Numbered from the stretch's first letter, positions 1 to 12,215 are shown. The stretch: 64,000 nucleotides of DNA from Hanleya hanleyi (GCA_036873755.1 JAVTVY010039307.1:62001-126000), one strand, 5' to 3'. The notes: generated from the letters alone by a model not told the origin. Translations and numbers: made by a program.

Positions 1-489
1 CTGAGATGTTTCGAGTGTGAAGAGAAACAGGATCCCGCGAAGTGAACCCATATGCACTCATTCACTTCTCCGTGAAAGTTAATTCTTCCCATTCTGAACA
101 AGAACTTCAAAAGTATGCAGTTTTCTCTTCTCTGAACTTTCATCGAATTAACAAAGCAATTGGTGATATCATAGAGCCACTGAATCTATCAGCGACAATT
201 TAATGACAGTATTAAAGACAAAATGTGGCCTACCGCTCGTTTAATTACCGAGTTTCAGTAATGTTTTGTAGGATTTCAAGCTTTTAGTTGTTCAGTTGCG
301 GATGCTATCTATCTTCGTAATATATCGAAATCAACCATTATTATTATATTTCATGTGTATTCGGTTACTATGTAAATATTCCATGCTGAATGTATTAAGT
401 CTCTAATCATATGTCGCGTTTATCGTAGTGAAATACGAAAGTGTAATCAATCGGGCGTGCTCCTCCTATATATTTTCGCTATTGCTAAG
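1..489. other. AT-rich intergenic DNA, no gene seen
   Basis: Stops occur in all frames and I recognise no coding or repeat family. The stretch ends at the left edge of a large palindromic element. Confidence 0.6.
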
Positions 490-2054
490 GCTAGGGGGGC
501 CGAAACTTACCCCACTATATCACTGGGTCAAGCTTTACAAGAAAATGTAAAAAATCCAAGATGGCCGCCAAGATGACGTCACTGTTGCGTCATTTCCAAA
601 ACGAGCATTTTTGGACCATTTTTTGGTCAGAATTTTCTAAATTTTTATTTTCGTTTTTTCTTCTCAAAAACTGCATTATAAATTAGTAAAAAAATAATCT
701 GATATGAGATAAAATAGTTTTTACCCACTTTACAAAAAAGCAAAACTATTGAAGAAATATGACGAAAACATCACTTTTCTGGTACTCCACATGGCCGCCA
801 TTTTGAATTTACCCATGATCCTCTGTTCCGGGGGGTCATGCCAATAGGCTGAAAATGACCCCAATATGATAATCTAAAAAGTCAAGAAGTTTCAGCTCTA
901 TTTTTTGTCGTTCCGGAGATAGGAACAAAAAACCAACAGGGCGGCGGAAAGTGCCTTCTCCCTTCTTCCCCCCCCCCCCCCCCCCACCACGCTAGGTAGG
1001 GTTAAAGCCGTTCATCTGTAATTTTATATTTTTGTTATGTATAATAGACCATATACTATAACCGTACCAGAATCTGGTCTTGTCACAAGATCCAGTATTT
1101 GTCGTAACCTATATATTTTGGTATTCTATTGTTACGAGAGCTTCCTTTCGTATTTGGAATCTTTCACTGCGTATCTGGTTAGCTCTGCATCTCTGCTGAT
1201 ATAAATCATAGAACAGTCTTCCTAAGCTGGGCATAACAGATTAGTTATTAGAGGGAGCGAGTTGTTTGTTCGTGAATCTGTTACGAATCTCCTTCTAATA
1301 ATTAATCTGTTATGCCCAGATTAGGAAGACTGTTCTATGATTTATATTCAGCTGAGTTACCCTGATACGCAGTGGAAGATTCAAAATATAAACGGAAGCT
1401 CTCGTAACAAGACGTGTTTTGTCGACGACTGTGTTTGTGAACGAATAGGACGATCTTTTATTTGTGGCAGTTATGTCTTTTCATTTATTTTGTTCCTAAC
1501 GTAACTTTAGTTGATATGATATTCGAGTATGAACAATTAGGTTGATAAAACCGTTATTTTAGTGTTATGAGCTTTTAACCATATCTGGCCTAGGGGGAGG
1601 GGGGTGGGGTAACGAAACTTTCTGAGCAATCTCCGGAACGACAAAACAAAAGGAGAGCTGAAACTCCTTGATTTTATAGTTTATCATATTGGAGTCATTT
1701 TGAGCCTATTTGCATAACCCCCCAAGCAGAGCATCATGAGTAAATTCAAAATGGCACCCACGTGGGGTACCAGAAAAGTGGTGATTTTGACATATTTCTT
1801 CAAAATTTCTGCTTTTCCGCGATGAAAAGCGGGCAAAAACTATTTTATTTCACATCACAATAATATTTATTAATTTATCATGCATTTTGTCGGAGAAATT
1901 GCATAAATAAAACATTCGGAAAATCCGACCGAAAAATCGACCAAAAAATGCCGTCACTGTGACGTCATCAAGACAGCCATCTTGAATTGTTTTCACACAT
2001 TTTCTGGTAGAGCTTGACCCAAGGGTATAGTTTGGTAAGTTTCAGCCCGCTAGC
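490..2054. mobile_element. 1.57 kb palindromic foldback element
   Basis: The two halves are imperfect reverse complements. Sequence at 490-640 (CCGAAACTTACC, GGGTCAAGCT, AAGATGGCCGCCAAGATGAC) pairs with 1950-2054 (GTCATCAAGACAGCCATCTT, AGCTTGACCC, GGTAAGTTTCAG). The inner part at 1200-1245 pairs with 1300-1345 (CATAACAGATTA against TAATCTGTTATG). The axis is near 1272 with a loop of about 30 bases. There is no transposase frame, so it is non-autonomous. A C-run (968-985) lies in the left arm; a G-run (2085-2103) lies just outside the right end. A single right-arm copy recurs at 20220-20640 and again at 22437-22857, so this is a dispersed family. I could not define target-site duplications. 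Confidence 0.8.
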
Positions 2055-2851
2055 TCAAGGGGTAAGAAAAATAATTAGGGCGTCGGGGGGGGGGGGGGGG
2101 GGGTGACATTTCGTTCTGAGATAGCGTGGCGGATGTACTCGTAATATACGCTAATTTGATAATTAACGTGTTAAGCTGATGATCAGATGTATAAGTATAC
2201 AGCCGTCGTTCAAATTTTACTCATTCAGGATTAACAGCGCTTACGCTGTTTGTGTTTATCGAAATATATGACTGAATCGCAAAAGGAACCTCGCAAGTTC
2301 GAGGTCAAACTGAGAATAATATTTATTGTTCCCTTCCGCCTCGCTCCGTAGGCCTATTGACATATAAAGCCTCTGTGCCATAGTAGATCACAAACCACTA
2401 AATATTCGCCTTACTTAATATGTAGTAAATTGGCCGAGCACATTTTGAGAAACCCATATTCCCTAATATTCGCCGCCACAAATGACACACCACACCAGGT
2501 ACATGTAGCCTGGCCTTTCCGCTCAAACATATGGAAAATACATTCCCCACAATTTTTTTCGAGATAAGACCGCCAGAAATAGGGTCATGCAGTCCGACAC
2601 CATTACTGCAAATTTCGGAAATGCCAATCAAACTGGCCCAGATTTTTTTCGATTAAAATTTAAAAATGTGGTTTTGATATATTTGAGAGTCAAATATAAT
2701 AGAAACATTTTAGAATACGTCACCGGCCATTTCTGGCCCAGTCAGGTATAATGGCCAATCAATGTTCGCCGGAAGTCAAGTCCTGATAATAATCTTACAC
2801 ACAAAAACTTCAATGGAGGTTTATGACCAGTAGATACGACCACTACAGATA
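2055..2851. other. Intergenic DNA, no gene seen
   Basis: It holds a 19-base G-run (2085-2103). Beyond that I see no repeat and no credible coding frame. A 78-codon minus-strand open frame at 2398-2631 has no recognisable motif. Confidence 0.5.
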
Positions 2852-4330
2852 GTGTCAAATCTTGGCAAGAAGCGATGGCGGACCTCGTTATATACGTTTT
2901 GCGAGAGGGTTGATACGGGAATCAGCAGTGGCGGACCTCGTTATATACGTTTTGCGAGAGGGTTGATACGGGAATCAGCAGTGGCGGACCTCGTTATGCA
3001 AGACATCGAAAGAGCTAATAGGGTAATCAGCAACAATGACGGACCTCGTTATGCACGGGATAACGAGAGGACTAACAGGGAAATCAACAATGATGGACCT
3101 CGTTATACACGGGATAACGAGAGGACTAACAGGGAAATCAACAATGGCGGACATCGTTATACACGGGATAACGAGAAGACTAACAGGGAAATAAACAATG
3201 ACGGACCTCGTTATGCACGGGATAACGAGAGGACTAACAGGGAAATCAACAATGACGGACCTCATTATACACGGGATAACGAGAGGACTAACAGGGAAAT
3301 CAACAATGGCGGACATCGTTATACACGGGATAACAGGGGACTGTTAGGGAAATCTGCAATAGCGGACATCGTTATGTACAGGATAACGAGAGAGCTGATA
3401 CGGAAATCAGCAATGGCGAACTTCGTTATGCACGGGATAACAGAAGGGCTGATAGGGAAATCATCAATGGCGGACCTCGTTAGACACGAGGTAACGAGAG
3501 GGCTGGTAGGGAAATCAGCAATCGTGGATCTCATTATACACTGGATAACGAGAGGGCTGATAGGGTAATCAGCAATGGCGAACGTCGTTATGCTCGGGAT
3601 AAATGAGTGGGCTAATAAGGAAATCAGCAATGGCGGACCTCGTTATGCTCGAGATAACGAATGGGGTTATAGGGAAATCAACAATGGCAACCTCGTCATA
3701 CTCAGTATCGTGAGTGGGCTGATAGGGAAATCAGCAATTGCGGACGTCGTTATGCCCGGGATAGTGAGTGGGCTAATAGGAAAATCCGCAATGGCGGACC
3801 TCGTTATGCTCGGGATAACGAACGGGGTTATAGTGAAATCAACAATGGCAACCTCGTTATACACGGGATAACGAGGGGACTGTTAGGGAAATCAGCAATG
3901 GCGAACTTCGTTATGCACGGGATAACGAAAGGGCTGATAGGGAAATCATCAATGGCGGACCTCGTTAGACACGAGGTAACGAGAGGGCTGGTAGGGAAAT
4001 CAGCAATCGTGAATCTCATTATACACGGGATAACGAGAGGGCTGATAGGGTAATCAGCAATGGCGGACGTCGTTATACTCGGGATAATGAGTGGGCTAAT
4101 AGGGAAATCAGCAATGGCGGACCTAGTTATGCTCGAGATAACGAATGGGGTTATAGGGAAATCAACAATGTCAATCTCGTTATGCTCAGTATCGTGAGTG
4201 AGCTGATAGTGAAATCAACAATGGCAACCTCGTTATGCTCGGTATAGCGAGTGGGCTGATAGGGAAATCAGCAATGGCGGACCTCGTTGTGCATGGGATA
4301 ACGTGATAGTTGATAGGGAAGACGAGGTTG
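2852..4330. repeat. 54-bp minisatellite, about 27 copies
   Basis: A unit of about 54 bp repeats head to tail. Each holds GGACCTCGTTATACACGGGA, then TAACGAGAGG and AACAGGGAAATCA. Units diverge towards the right end, with changes such as CTAACAGG to CTGATAGG. Each unit carries an internal inverted repeat, CTCGTTAT and ATAACGAG, separated by about 7 bases. Because 54 is a multiple of three, the array gives spurious open frames on both strands. They lack any domain and share the repeat period, so I do not call a gene. Confidence 0.9.
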
Positions 4331-4839
4331 TCGATATCGGCAGGGAAGTAAAGCATCTTTGAGCTGGTTATGCACGGGATAGCGAGATAGCTGATGGGGG
4401 TAATTGGGAATCACAAAGCTTGTTAGGCAGATCGACGAGAATTGAATTTCCCTGATTTTGCTGATCGGAGCAATGGAACTTCCATGCAAGAGAGACAAGT
4501 GTTCCCAGTTGAATCCAATGCAGAAACTTGGCATACTCGTAGTACCGAACCAATGTTCAGATAAATGATTCCTGCTACTTCTCCCAATTGGAGAGTGTGG
4601 ATGGCTTTCAAGATCGGACCTAACAACGGTAATGAAAGTTGCGATGATTACTTATTAGAAAGTCGCTCAGCTTGGGGAAAACTTGCAGGACCTGGCTTTG
4701 GAAGTTCTGGGAGAGATCCAATCACAGTTAGGCTCGGTTAGTTTCCGCGTTATCTCGTCGATCTGGGAAGACTAACCAGACAGAACTAGGTCGGACAGAA
4801 TTTCAGAATCGGCGTAGAAAGCGGAATAAGAAATTATAG
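4331..4839. other. Transition from minisatellite to retrotransposon remnant
   Basis: The first ~100 bases are decayed minisatellite units (GCACGGGATAGCGAGATAGC). The rest may be degraded upstream Gag sequence of the neighbouring retrotransposon, but I could not recognise conserved residues. Confidence 0.35.
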
Positions 4840-5190
4840 GAACTGGAACAGGCACCGAAACGCCTGGCAAGGCGGACCTATCCAGATGCATCTGAACAAT
4901 TGCGTGACAGTCTTGCACGTGATAAATTTGACGAAGCGTTAGAAACACACGAACTTCGTGCTAGTGTTACGCTCCTCAATCCATCATCCATGAGACTAGC
5001 AGTGAAAAACGCCCGAAGGTACGGGGTAGTTCTGGAGAAGGAGCAAATGATTCTCTCCGATCTAGGTTAAAAGCGGTCAGAGTATTAACATGTCCTGCAG
5101 ATAGGCGAGGAGAGTTACCGTCTTCTCGGATGAATGGCCAGGTGTTTTAACTGTGGCGAGAAAGGACACATTGCCCTATGCTCTCACCCC
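4840..5190 (+). pseudogene. Gag fragment of an LTR retrotransposon (Ty3/Gypsy-like)
   Basis: Gag proteins of LTR retrotransposons form the particle that packages the element RNA. One frame reads from about 4840 to a TAA at 5068. It contains LARRTYPDASEQLRDSLARD at 4864-4923, followed by FDEAL. This matches the C-terminal part of Metaviridae capsid domains, which typically have an L-A-x-x-A-Y-P stretch followed by an R-D-x-F-x-D/E-A-L motif. After three in-frame stops the same frame gives RCFNCGEKGHIALC at 5140-5181, a CX2CX4HX4C zinc knuckle. The last Cys codon lies in sequence that matches the adjoining 128-bp satellite, so the insertion junction falls inside the knuckle. No protease or reverse transcriptase follows. 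It is a dead fragment. The family assignment is from memory of the fold and is moderately sure. Confidence 0.65.
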
Positions 5191-5600
5191 ATATTACCCT
5201 ATGGCGAAAACCTGGTTCCGTGAGACTCAATTAGGTGAAATCCCCTTGTCTCTAGCGCCATTTGTTCTTCTTACATTGTTCCACTTCCGGTTGCGCATGC
5301 GCACCACCATTCCTCACCCCACATTACTTAGAGCGGAAGCCTTGGTCCAGTCGACTCTTTGGCTGAAATCCTCATGTTTCTATCTCCAATAGATCTCTGG
5401 ACAGGATTCCCTTTTCGGTTGCGCATGCGCAGTCTTATACCCTAACACCACACTATCCTAGGTCGGAAGTCTGGTTCAGGGCAACTCGGTGAAATCTCCT
5501 TGATTCTAGACTCACTGGTTCTCTGTACTAGATTCCTTATTCGGTGCCGCATGCGCAGCCATATGCCCGTACTCCACATCATCCTAAAACAGTGAAATCC
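5190..5600 (+). repeat. 128-bp satellite, about 3 copies (cassette 1)
   Basis: Units contain CTCACCCCATATTACCCTA, then GGCGACTCA-type and GTGAAATCCCC elements, a CCATTGGTTCTCC-like element and TTCCGGTTGCGCATGCGCAG. They are spaced about 126-130 bp apart. The same unit builds the arrays at 33.9-35.6 and 38.7-40.4 kb. The last unit ends with CCTGGATATCCGGCATACCC, as in the other cassettes. Confidence 0.85.
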
Positions 5601-6060
5601 CCACGTCTCGATGCCTGGATATCCGGCATACCCATAAAGGGGCAGGTGACTCTTACTGGTGGTTCTAATCGCCAGGTTCCGAGAAGGCACATAGACGCCA
5701 CTTGGTCCTTTGAAAGCGTAAATACGATCCCATTGACCTTGAAAATTTGTATATGACCTTTGTGACGTCACTTCCGGCTCCGGTTAAGTGACCGAAAGAG
5801 ACCTTTTTATCCTTGCGCAACATGTAGTGACCGGAACCGGAAGTGACCATGACCTTTCGAAAGCATGAAGAAAGTGACATTGACATTAGAAAATTGCGTA
5901 TGATCTTTGTAACGTAATTTCCGGTTCCGGGCACATGACTGGAACAGACCTTTAACACCTGCGCGCCATTTTATCCGGTACCGTGCACATGTGCAAAGGT
6001 AAAACGTCACATTATCAGAAAGGGTGTTGTGCAAATCTCCAAGGTCAAAGTGACTTTATT
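5600..6060 (+). repeat. CRE/ETS-motif block joining the two satellites (cassette 1)
   Basis: A non-tandem block with recurring short motifs: TTTGTGACGTCACTTCCGG, GGTTAAGTGACCGAAAG, GACCGGAACCGGAAGTGACC and ACGTAATTTCCGGTTCCGGG. Related blocks at 9310-9745 and 40440-40890 have the same order and orientation, each between 128-bp satellite sequence and a 188-bp array. It has no coding capacity that I trust. Confidence 0.75.
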
Positions 6061-8250
6061 TTCGCTTTATATGCCTATCCAATACAGCCGCCATGTTGAA
6101 TTTGTCTATCGAAGCAAGAGTTTAAAGACATATAAATAGATTCAATTTGGCTGTAAGACGTTATGGCTCTCAGTTTGATAAATTTTCACAACAAGCTAGG
6201 AATAATGCCTTGAACTGTACAAGCAATATGAAACAAGTGTGATTTTCATATGAACCCAAATGGATGCCATTTTAAAATTGTCTATCAAATTTTGATCATA
6301 GGGATATGTGAATAGCTTCAAAATAGGCGTGATATATTAGGTTATGCTAAAAGATCTCTCGGTTTTAACGAATTTGCACAGTGAACTAAGAACAATGCAT
6401 TGAACTATACGAGCAACAAGAAAAAGTATGATTTTAAGATGAACCCATATGGCCGCCAATTTGAATTTGACCATCAAATCAGATCTTAGGGAAAAATGAA
6501 TAGATTCAAGATGGGCGAAAGATGTTAGACTATGGTTAGACAGCTCTCGGTTTTGCTGATTTTGCACAATGAGATAAGAATAATGCGTTGAACTGTAAAA
6601 GCAATATGGAAAAGCATGATTTTCAGATGAACGCATATGGCCGCCATTTAGGATTTTGCCATAAAATTTTGATCAAAGGGATATGTGAATAGATTCTAAA
6701 CAGGCGTGAGTTGTTAGGCTATGCTGGAACATCCCACGGTGTTGATTATTTTGCACAATGAGCTTAGAATAATGACGAAATATGCAAAATGCAAAAGCTT
6801 TTCATATAACTCCATATGGCCGTCATTTTTAATTTGACCATAACATCAAGATCTTAGGGGTATATAAATAAATTCTTGACGGGTGTAAGATGTTAAGTAA
6901 TGGTAAGAGATCTCTCAGTTTTGATCAATTTGCACAATGAGCTAAGAATAATGCTTTGAACTCTAAGAACAATGAGAAAAAGTATGATTATCAGATGACC
7001 TCATATGACCGCCATTTTGCATTTGGCCATCAAATCAAGATCTTCGGGATATATAGATTCAAGACGGGCGTAAGATGCTAGGCTATGGTAAGAGATATCT
7101 CAGTTGTTGGTAAATTTGCACAATGAGCTAAAGAGCAACAGTAAAGAGCAACAGTAAAATGTATGATTAACATATGACCCCATATGGCAGCGATTTTGCA
7201 TTTGGCCATCAAATCAAGATCTTAGCTATATATAACTAGAGTGAAGACGGGCGTAAGATGTTAGGCTATGGTAAGAGAGATCTTAGTTTTCACAAATTTG
7301 CGCAATGAGCTAATATAAAGACGATACCATATAGCCGCCATTCTAAATTTGACCACCTATTCAACATCTTAGGATATATAAATAAATTCTAGACGGGCGT
7401 AAGATGCTAACGCTATGGCAAGGGATCTCACAGTTTTTGATGAATTTGCACACTGAGCTAAAAATAAAGCCTTGAACTGTAAGAGCAACAAGAAAAAGTA
7501 TAGTTTTCGTATGATCCCATGTGGAAGCCATTTTGAATTTGTCCATCAAATGTGGGCCTTGGGGATAAATAAATAGATTCAAGATGTTAGTCTATGATAA
7601 GAGATAGATCGGGTTGGAAAAATTTGCACAATGAGCTAAGAGCAAAGCTTTGGAGTCTAAGAGAAAAAAGAGAAAGTATGATTTTCAGATGACCAGATAT
7701 GGCGGTCATTTTGTATTTCACCATCAAGTCAAGATCTTCGGGATATATAAATAGACTCAAGACGGGTGCAAGATGCTAGGCAATGGTAAGAGGTCTCTCG
7801 GTTTTGATCAATTTGCACAATGAGCTAAGAATAAAGTTTGAACTCTAAGAGCAACAAGAAAAAAGTATGATTTTACGATGACCCCATATGGCCGCCATTT
7901 TGCATTTGACCATTAAATCCAGATCTTCGGTATATATAAATAAAGTCAAGACGGACGTAGGATGCTAGGCTATGGTATGCGATATCTCAATTTTTGGTAA
8001 ATTTGCTCAATGAGCTAAGAATAAAGCATTGAACTGTAAGAACAACAAGAAAATGTATGATTTCCATATGACCGCCATTTTGCATTTGACCATCAACTCA
8101 AGATCTTCGGGATATATAAATAGGCTCAACACGGGTGTAAGAAGCTAGGCAATAGTAAGAGATCTCTCAGTTTTGAACAATTTGCACAATGAGCTAAGAA
8201 TAACGCCTTGAACTCTAAGAGAAACAAGAACGAGAGATCCTGAAGGATCT
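6060..8250 (+). repeat. 188-bp satellite array (cassette 1)
   Basis: Diverged units of about 180-190 bp. Each holds CATATGGCCGCCATTTTG, TTTGACCATCAAATCAAGAT, GGGATATATAAATAGATTCA, AAGATGTTAGGCTATGGTAA, TTTGCACAATGAGCTAAGAA and AACAAGAAAAAGTATGATTT. The CATATGGCCGCC anchor occurs at about 6446, 6634, 6813 and 7002. About 11-12 copies are present and internal deletions are common. The frames in the array are short and unrelated to proteins that I know. Confidence 0.88.
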
Positions 8251-8820
8251 TGGCGCCCACCATTGTCCGATAATTGTAAGCTAATGACAAGAGGATCTTT
8301 TTGTCCATTGTTACTAAGAACAAACGATTGATTTGTAATTTTGTTTACAGAATTTCTAATCTGAGTGAAAAAGATCGAAAAATTTGGGCTAGTTTGAGAT
8401 ATCTCTTATAATATACCATGCTCGAAAATAGTAAGACGGTACAATACTTAATACTGAATGGATCCGCGCAGTAATGTTGAAACTTTGAAAGTGTCCGAAT
8501 CCTGATTATCTCCCTTGGATCGAAACACGCAGTAGTCTACAGTTGTCGAGTTGTAACGTTGTGTCACAAGAGTGACGTTCCTTCATGTAGCCGACCCGTC
8601 GGCCGGCAGACGAAACAGTGGGGCAATTCACTGAACTAAAGAAAACTGATTTAAAATTTGAAGAAATACATTTTAATTCCGAATTATTTCAACCTCTTGA
8701 TATGGAAGGTGAGGTATGGATATTCTCTATAGTCACTATATAGAATATGTCCCACCGTTTGATCCGCCGACTCGTGTGATGCAACGTCACAACTCGGGAG
8801 TACCGTATTAATTTGAAGCG
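8250..8820. other. Intergenic DNA between repeat cassettes
   Basis: No repeat or gene recognised. It contains GCCGACCCGTCGGCCGGC (about 8590), a short GC-rich near-palindrome in otherwise AT-rich DNA. Confidence 0.45.
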
Positions 8821-9230
8821 TAACTTGGAGTTTCGAAACGGACCAAAAAACGTATCTGGCACAACTAGGCCCCATGAGGGACGCCTGTACAAATTTTCAG
8901 AAAGATCCATGCGGTAGTTCCCGAGAAATAGCAATAACAAGGGCTCATGGGGGAATCCAAGGTGGCCGCCTTGTGGCCATATTGGATTTCCGAATCGAAC
9001 CCGGAAACGTATCTTGCACAACTAGACCCCAAGGGAAACCTGTGAACCAAATTTAAAAAAGATCCATGCAATAGTTCCCGAGAAATCGAGATAACAAGGT
9101 TTCATGGGGAAATCCAAGATGGCCGCCTTATGGCCATATTGCATTTTCGAATCGGACCAGAAAAGGTATCTGGCACAATCTGGGGAACCTGTGTATCAAA
9201 TTTGAGAAAGATCCATGCAGGAGCCTCACT
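8820..9230 (+). repeat. 157-bp tandem repeat, about 2.5 copies
   Basis: The anchor CGTATCTGGCACAACTAG recurs at 8851, 9008 and about 9165 with a period of 157 bp. Each unit also has AGATCCATGC, AGTTCCCGAGAAAT and AAGGTGGCCGCCTT-type segments. It is distinct from the 128-bp and 188-bp families and directly precedes the second cassette. Confidence 0.8.
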
Positions 9231-9310
9231 GGTTCTCCGTACTAGATTCCTCTTCCGGTGGCGCAGTGAAAACCCCATGTCTCGAGGCCTGAATATCCGG
9301 CATACCCATT
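9230..9310 (+). repeat. 128-bp satellite remnant (cassette 2)
   Basis: A partial unit: CTCACTGGTTCTCCGTACT, TTCCTCTTCCGGTGGCGCAG, AACCCCATGTCTCGAGGCCT and GAATATCCGGCATACCC. It matches the last unit of cassette 1 and the ends at 34.6 and 39.4 kb. Confidence 0.75.
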
Positions 9311-9745
9311 TAGCGTCAGGTGACTCTTGCTAGTGGTTCTAATCGCCAGGTTCCGAGAATGAACATAGACGCCTCTTGGTCCTTTGAAAGCGTAAATACG
9401 ATCCCATTAACCTTGGAAATTTGTATATGACCTTTGTGACGCCACTTCTGTTTCCGGTTAAGTGACCGAAAGAGAACTTTTTATCCTTGCGCAACATGTA
9501 ATGACCGGAACCGGAAGTGACCATGACCATTCGAAAGCATGAAGAACGTCAAATTGACATTAGAAAATTGCGTATGAACTTTGTGACGTAATTTCCGGTT
9601 CCGGGCACGTGACTGGAACAGACCTTTAACACCTGCGCGCCATTTTATCCGGTACCGTGCGCGTGTGCAAAGGTAAAAAGTCACATGATCAGAAAAGGTG
9701 TTGTCCAAATCTTCAAGGTCAAAGTGACTTTATTTACGCTTTATA
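9310..9745 (+). repeat. CRE/ETS-motif block (cassette 2)
   Basis: Nearly colinear with 5640-6070, offset by about 3,680 bases: GCCAGGTTCCGAGAATGAAC, CTTGGTCCTTTGAAAGCGTA, GACCGGAACCGGAAGTGACC. Scattered substitutions show that it is an older duplication. Confidence 0.78.
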
Positions 9746-11610
9746 TACCCATCCAATACAGCCGCCATTTTGAATTTGTCTATCGAATCAAGAGTTTAAA
9801 GACATATAAATAGAATCAATTTGGGTGTAAGACGTTATGGCTCTCAGTTTGATAAATTTTCCCAGCAAGCTATGAATAATGCCTTGAACTGTACAGGCAA
9901 TATGAAACAACTGTGATTTTCATATGAACCCAAATGACTGCCATTTCAAATTTGACTATCAAAATTGATCATAGGGATATGTGAATAGCTTCAAAATAGG
10001 CGTGATATATTAGGTTATGCTAAAAGATCTCTCGATTTTAACGAATTTGCACAGTGAACTAAGAACAATGCATTGAACTATACGAGCAACAAGAAAAAGT
10101 ATGATTTTAAGATGAACCCATGTGGCCGCCAATTTGAATGTGACCGTCAAATCAGATCTTAGGGATATATAGATAGATTCAAGATGGACGAAAGATGTTA
10201 GGCTATGGTTAGACAGCTCTCAGTTTTGCTGATTTTGCACAATGAGATAAGAATAATGCGTTGAACTGTAAAAGCAATATGGAAAAGCATGATTTTCAGA
10301 TAAACGCATATGGCCGCCTTTTAGAATTTTGCCATAAAATTTTGATCAAAGGGTTATGTGAATAGATTCTAAACAGGCGTGAGTTGTTAGGCTATGCTTG
10401 AACATCCCTCGGTGTTGATAAATTTGCACATTGAGCTTAGAATAATGACGAAATATGCAAAATGCAAAAGCTTCTCATATGACTCCATATGGCCGTCATT
10501 TTGAATTTGACCATAAAATCAAGATCTTAGGGGTATATAAATAAATTCAAGACGGGTGTAAGATGCTAGGCAATGGTAAGAGATCTCTCAGTTTTGATCA
10601 ATTTGCACAATGAGTTAAAAATAAATCTTTGAACTTTAAAAGCAACAAGAAAATGGGATTTTCGGATGACCCCATATGGCGGCCATTTTGCATTTGACCA
10701 TCAAATCAAGATCTTTGGGATATATAAATAGACTCAAGACAGGTATAAGATGCTAGGCAATGGTAAGAGATCTCTCAGTTTTTGGTAACTTTGCACAATG
10801 AGCTAAAAATAAAGCTTTGAACTGTAAGAGCAACAAGAGAAAGTATGATTTTCAGATGACACCATATGGCCGCCATTTTGCATTTGACCATCACATCAAT
10901 ATCTTATGCATATTTTACTAGATTGAAGACGGGCGTATTGATGTTAGGCTATGGTAAAAGATATCTTAGTTTTCATAAAGTTGCACAATTAGCTAAGAAT
11001 AAAGCCTTGAACATGAAATATCATGATTTTAAGACGAATCCATACAGCCGCCATTTTAAATTTGACCATCTAATCAACATCTTAGGATATATAATTAGAT
11101 TCTAGACGGGAGTAAAATGCTAACGCTATGGCAGGAGATCTCTCAGCTTTTGATTAATTTGCACATTGAGCTAAGAAAGCCTTGAACTGTAAGAGCAACA
11201 AAAAAAGTATGATTTTCGTATGATCCCATATGGCCGCCATTTTGAATTTGGCCATCAAATGTAGAGTTTCGGGATAAATAAATAGATTCAAGATGGGTGT
11301 AAGATGTTAGGCTATGGCAAGATATCTATTGGGTTTGAAAAATTCGCACAATGAGCTAAGAATAAAGCTTTGTACTCTAAGAGAAACAAGAAAAAGTATG
11401 ATTTTCAGATGACCCCATATGGCGGCCATTTTGCATTTGACATCAAATCAAGGTCTTATGTATATTTTACTAGATTGAAGACGGGCGTAAGATGTTAGGG
11501 TATGGTAAGAGATATCTTAGTTTTCATAAATTTGCACAATAAGCTAAGAATAAAGCCTTGAACATGAAATATCATGATTTTAAGACGATTCCATATAGCC
11601 GTCATTTTAA
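9745..11610 (+). repeat. 188-bp satellite array (cassette 2)
   Basis: Same unit as at 6060-8250. The first several units follow cassette 1 closely, so this is a duplicated segment; later units include deleted and recombined forms. It stops at about 11610, where Penelope-derived sequence begins. Confidence 0.87.
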
Positions 11611-11860
11611 AGGAGGTGTTCGGTTTGACCGTATTTTTTTCCTTAGTGTGTTGCGTTCATAAACCGAAAATATAATTTCCTCTCGTTTACTTTCAAAGGT
11701 ATTAGCTTGAGAGAGAAGATACTGAATTTTCATATTCTCAATTTTCACCGAGAATAGATTTGTCAAAAAAATATTACGAGTATTAGAAAATAAGCATTTG
11801 TTTGTTTTTGCAATTTTTGGCGATATTCTTGAAGGGAATACAATTTTCCGGTAAAAAAGC
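11611..11860 (+). other. Possible upstream part of Penelope-like remnant
   Basis: This 250-bp piece links the satellite to the GIY-YIG frame. No conserved reverse-transcriptase motif can be read. Confidence 0.35.
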
Positions 11861-12215
11861 CCCAACCACCCAACCCCAGCCAAAAGGTGTAATCTACAAG
11901 TTGGAGTGCAGTTGCAAAAAACATTACATCGGCGAAACATCAAGACCCCTCAATAAACGAATGAAAGAACACAAATCATCTGTGACCAAACAAGACGGGA
12001 AATCAGCAGTTTCGGACCACATCAAAGAAAACCCCACCCACTCAATCAACTGGAACAACACCAAACCCCTTGCCACAAACCACATGCACTGGAAAAACAG
12101 AAAACTACTGGAGGCCATCCACATCAAAAGAACAAAACCACAACTGAACAGAGACCAGGGCCTATTCATCCCCAGCGCCTATGACCTACTAATCCAGGAA
12201 CCCCACCGTGCCTAG
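11861..12215 (+). pseudogene. Penelope-like element, C-terminal GIY-YIG endonuclease
   Basis: The frame is open to TAG at 12213-12215. It carries GVIYKLECSCKKHYIGET from 11886, with the GIY and YIG parts of the nuclease core. It then has an Arg in NKRMKEHK, a Glu in KLLEAIHIKRTKP and an Asn in QLNRDQG, followed by FIPSAYD. This order matches the endonuclease of Penelope-like retroelements, which nicks target DNA for reverse transcription. A normal element has a reverse transcriptase of several hundred residues upstream; here it is missing, and there is no ATG before the domain. It is a 5'-truncated copy with an intact-looking nuclease end. A free-standing host GIY-YIG protein is less likely given the repeat setting. 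Confidence 0.8.

Noticed and set aside
2398..2631. 78-codon minus-strand frame with Cys and Gly residues
   Set aside because: Short, no known motif, no supporting neighbour; chance length in AT-rich DNA.
2852..3568. 238-codon frame as a repeat-protein gene
   Set aside because: It is the direct read-out of the 54-bp minisatellite; the antisense strand is equally open.
11602..11943. 113-codon minus-strand frame
   Set aside because: It overlaps the better supported Penelope frame antisense and has no motif.
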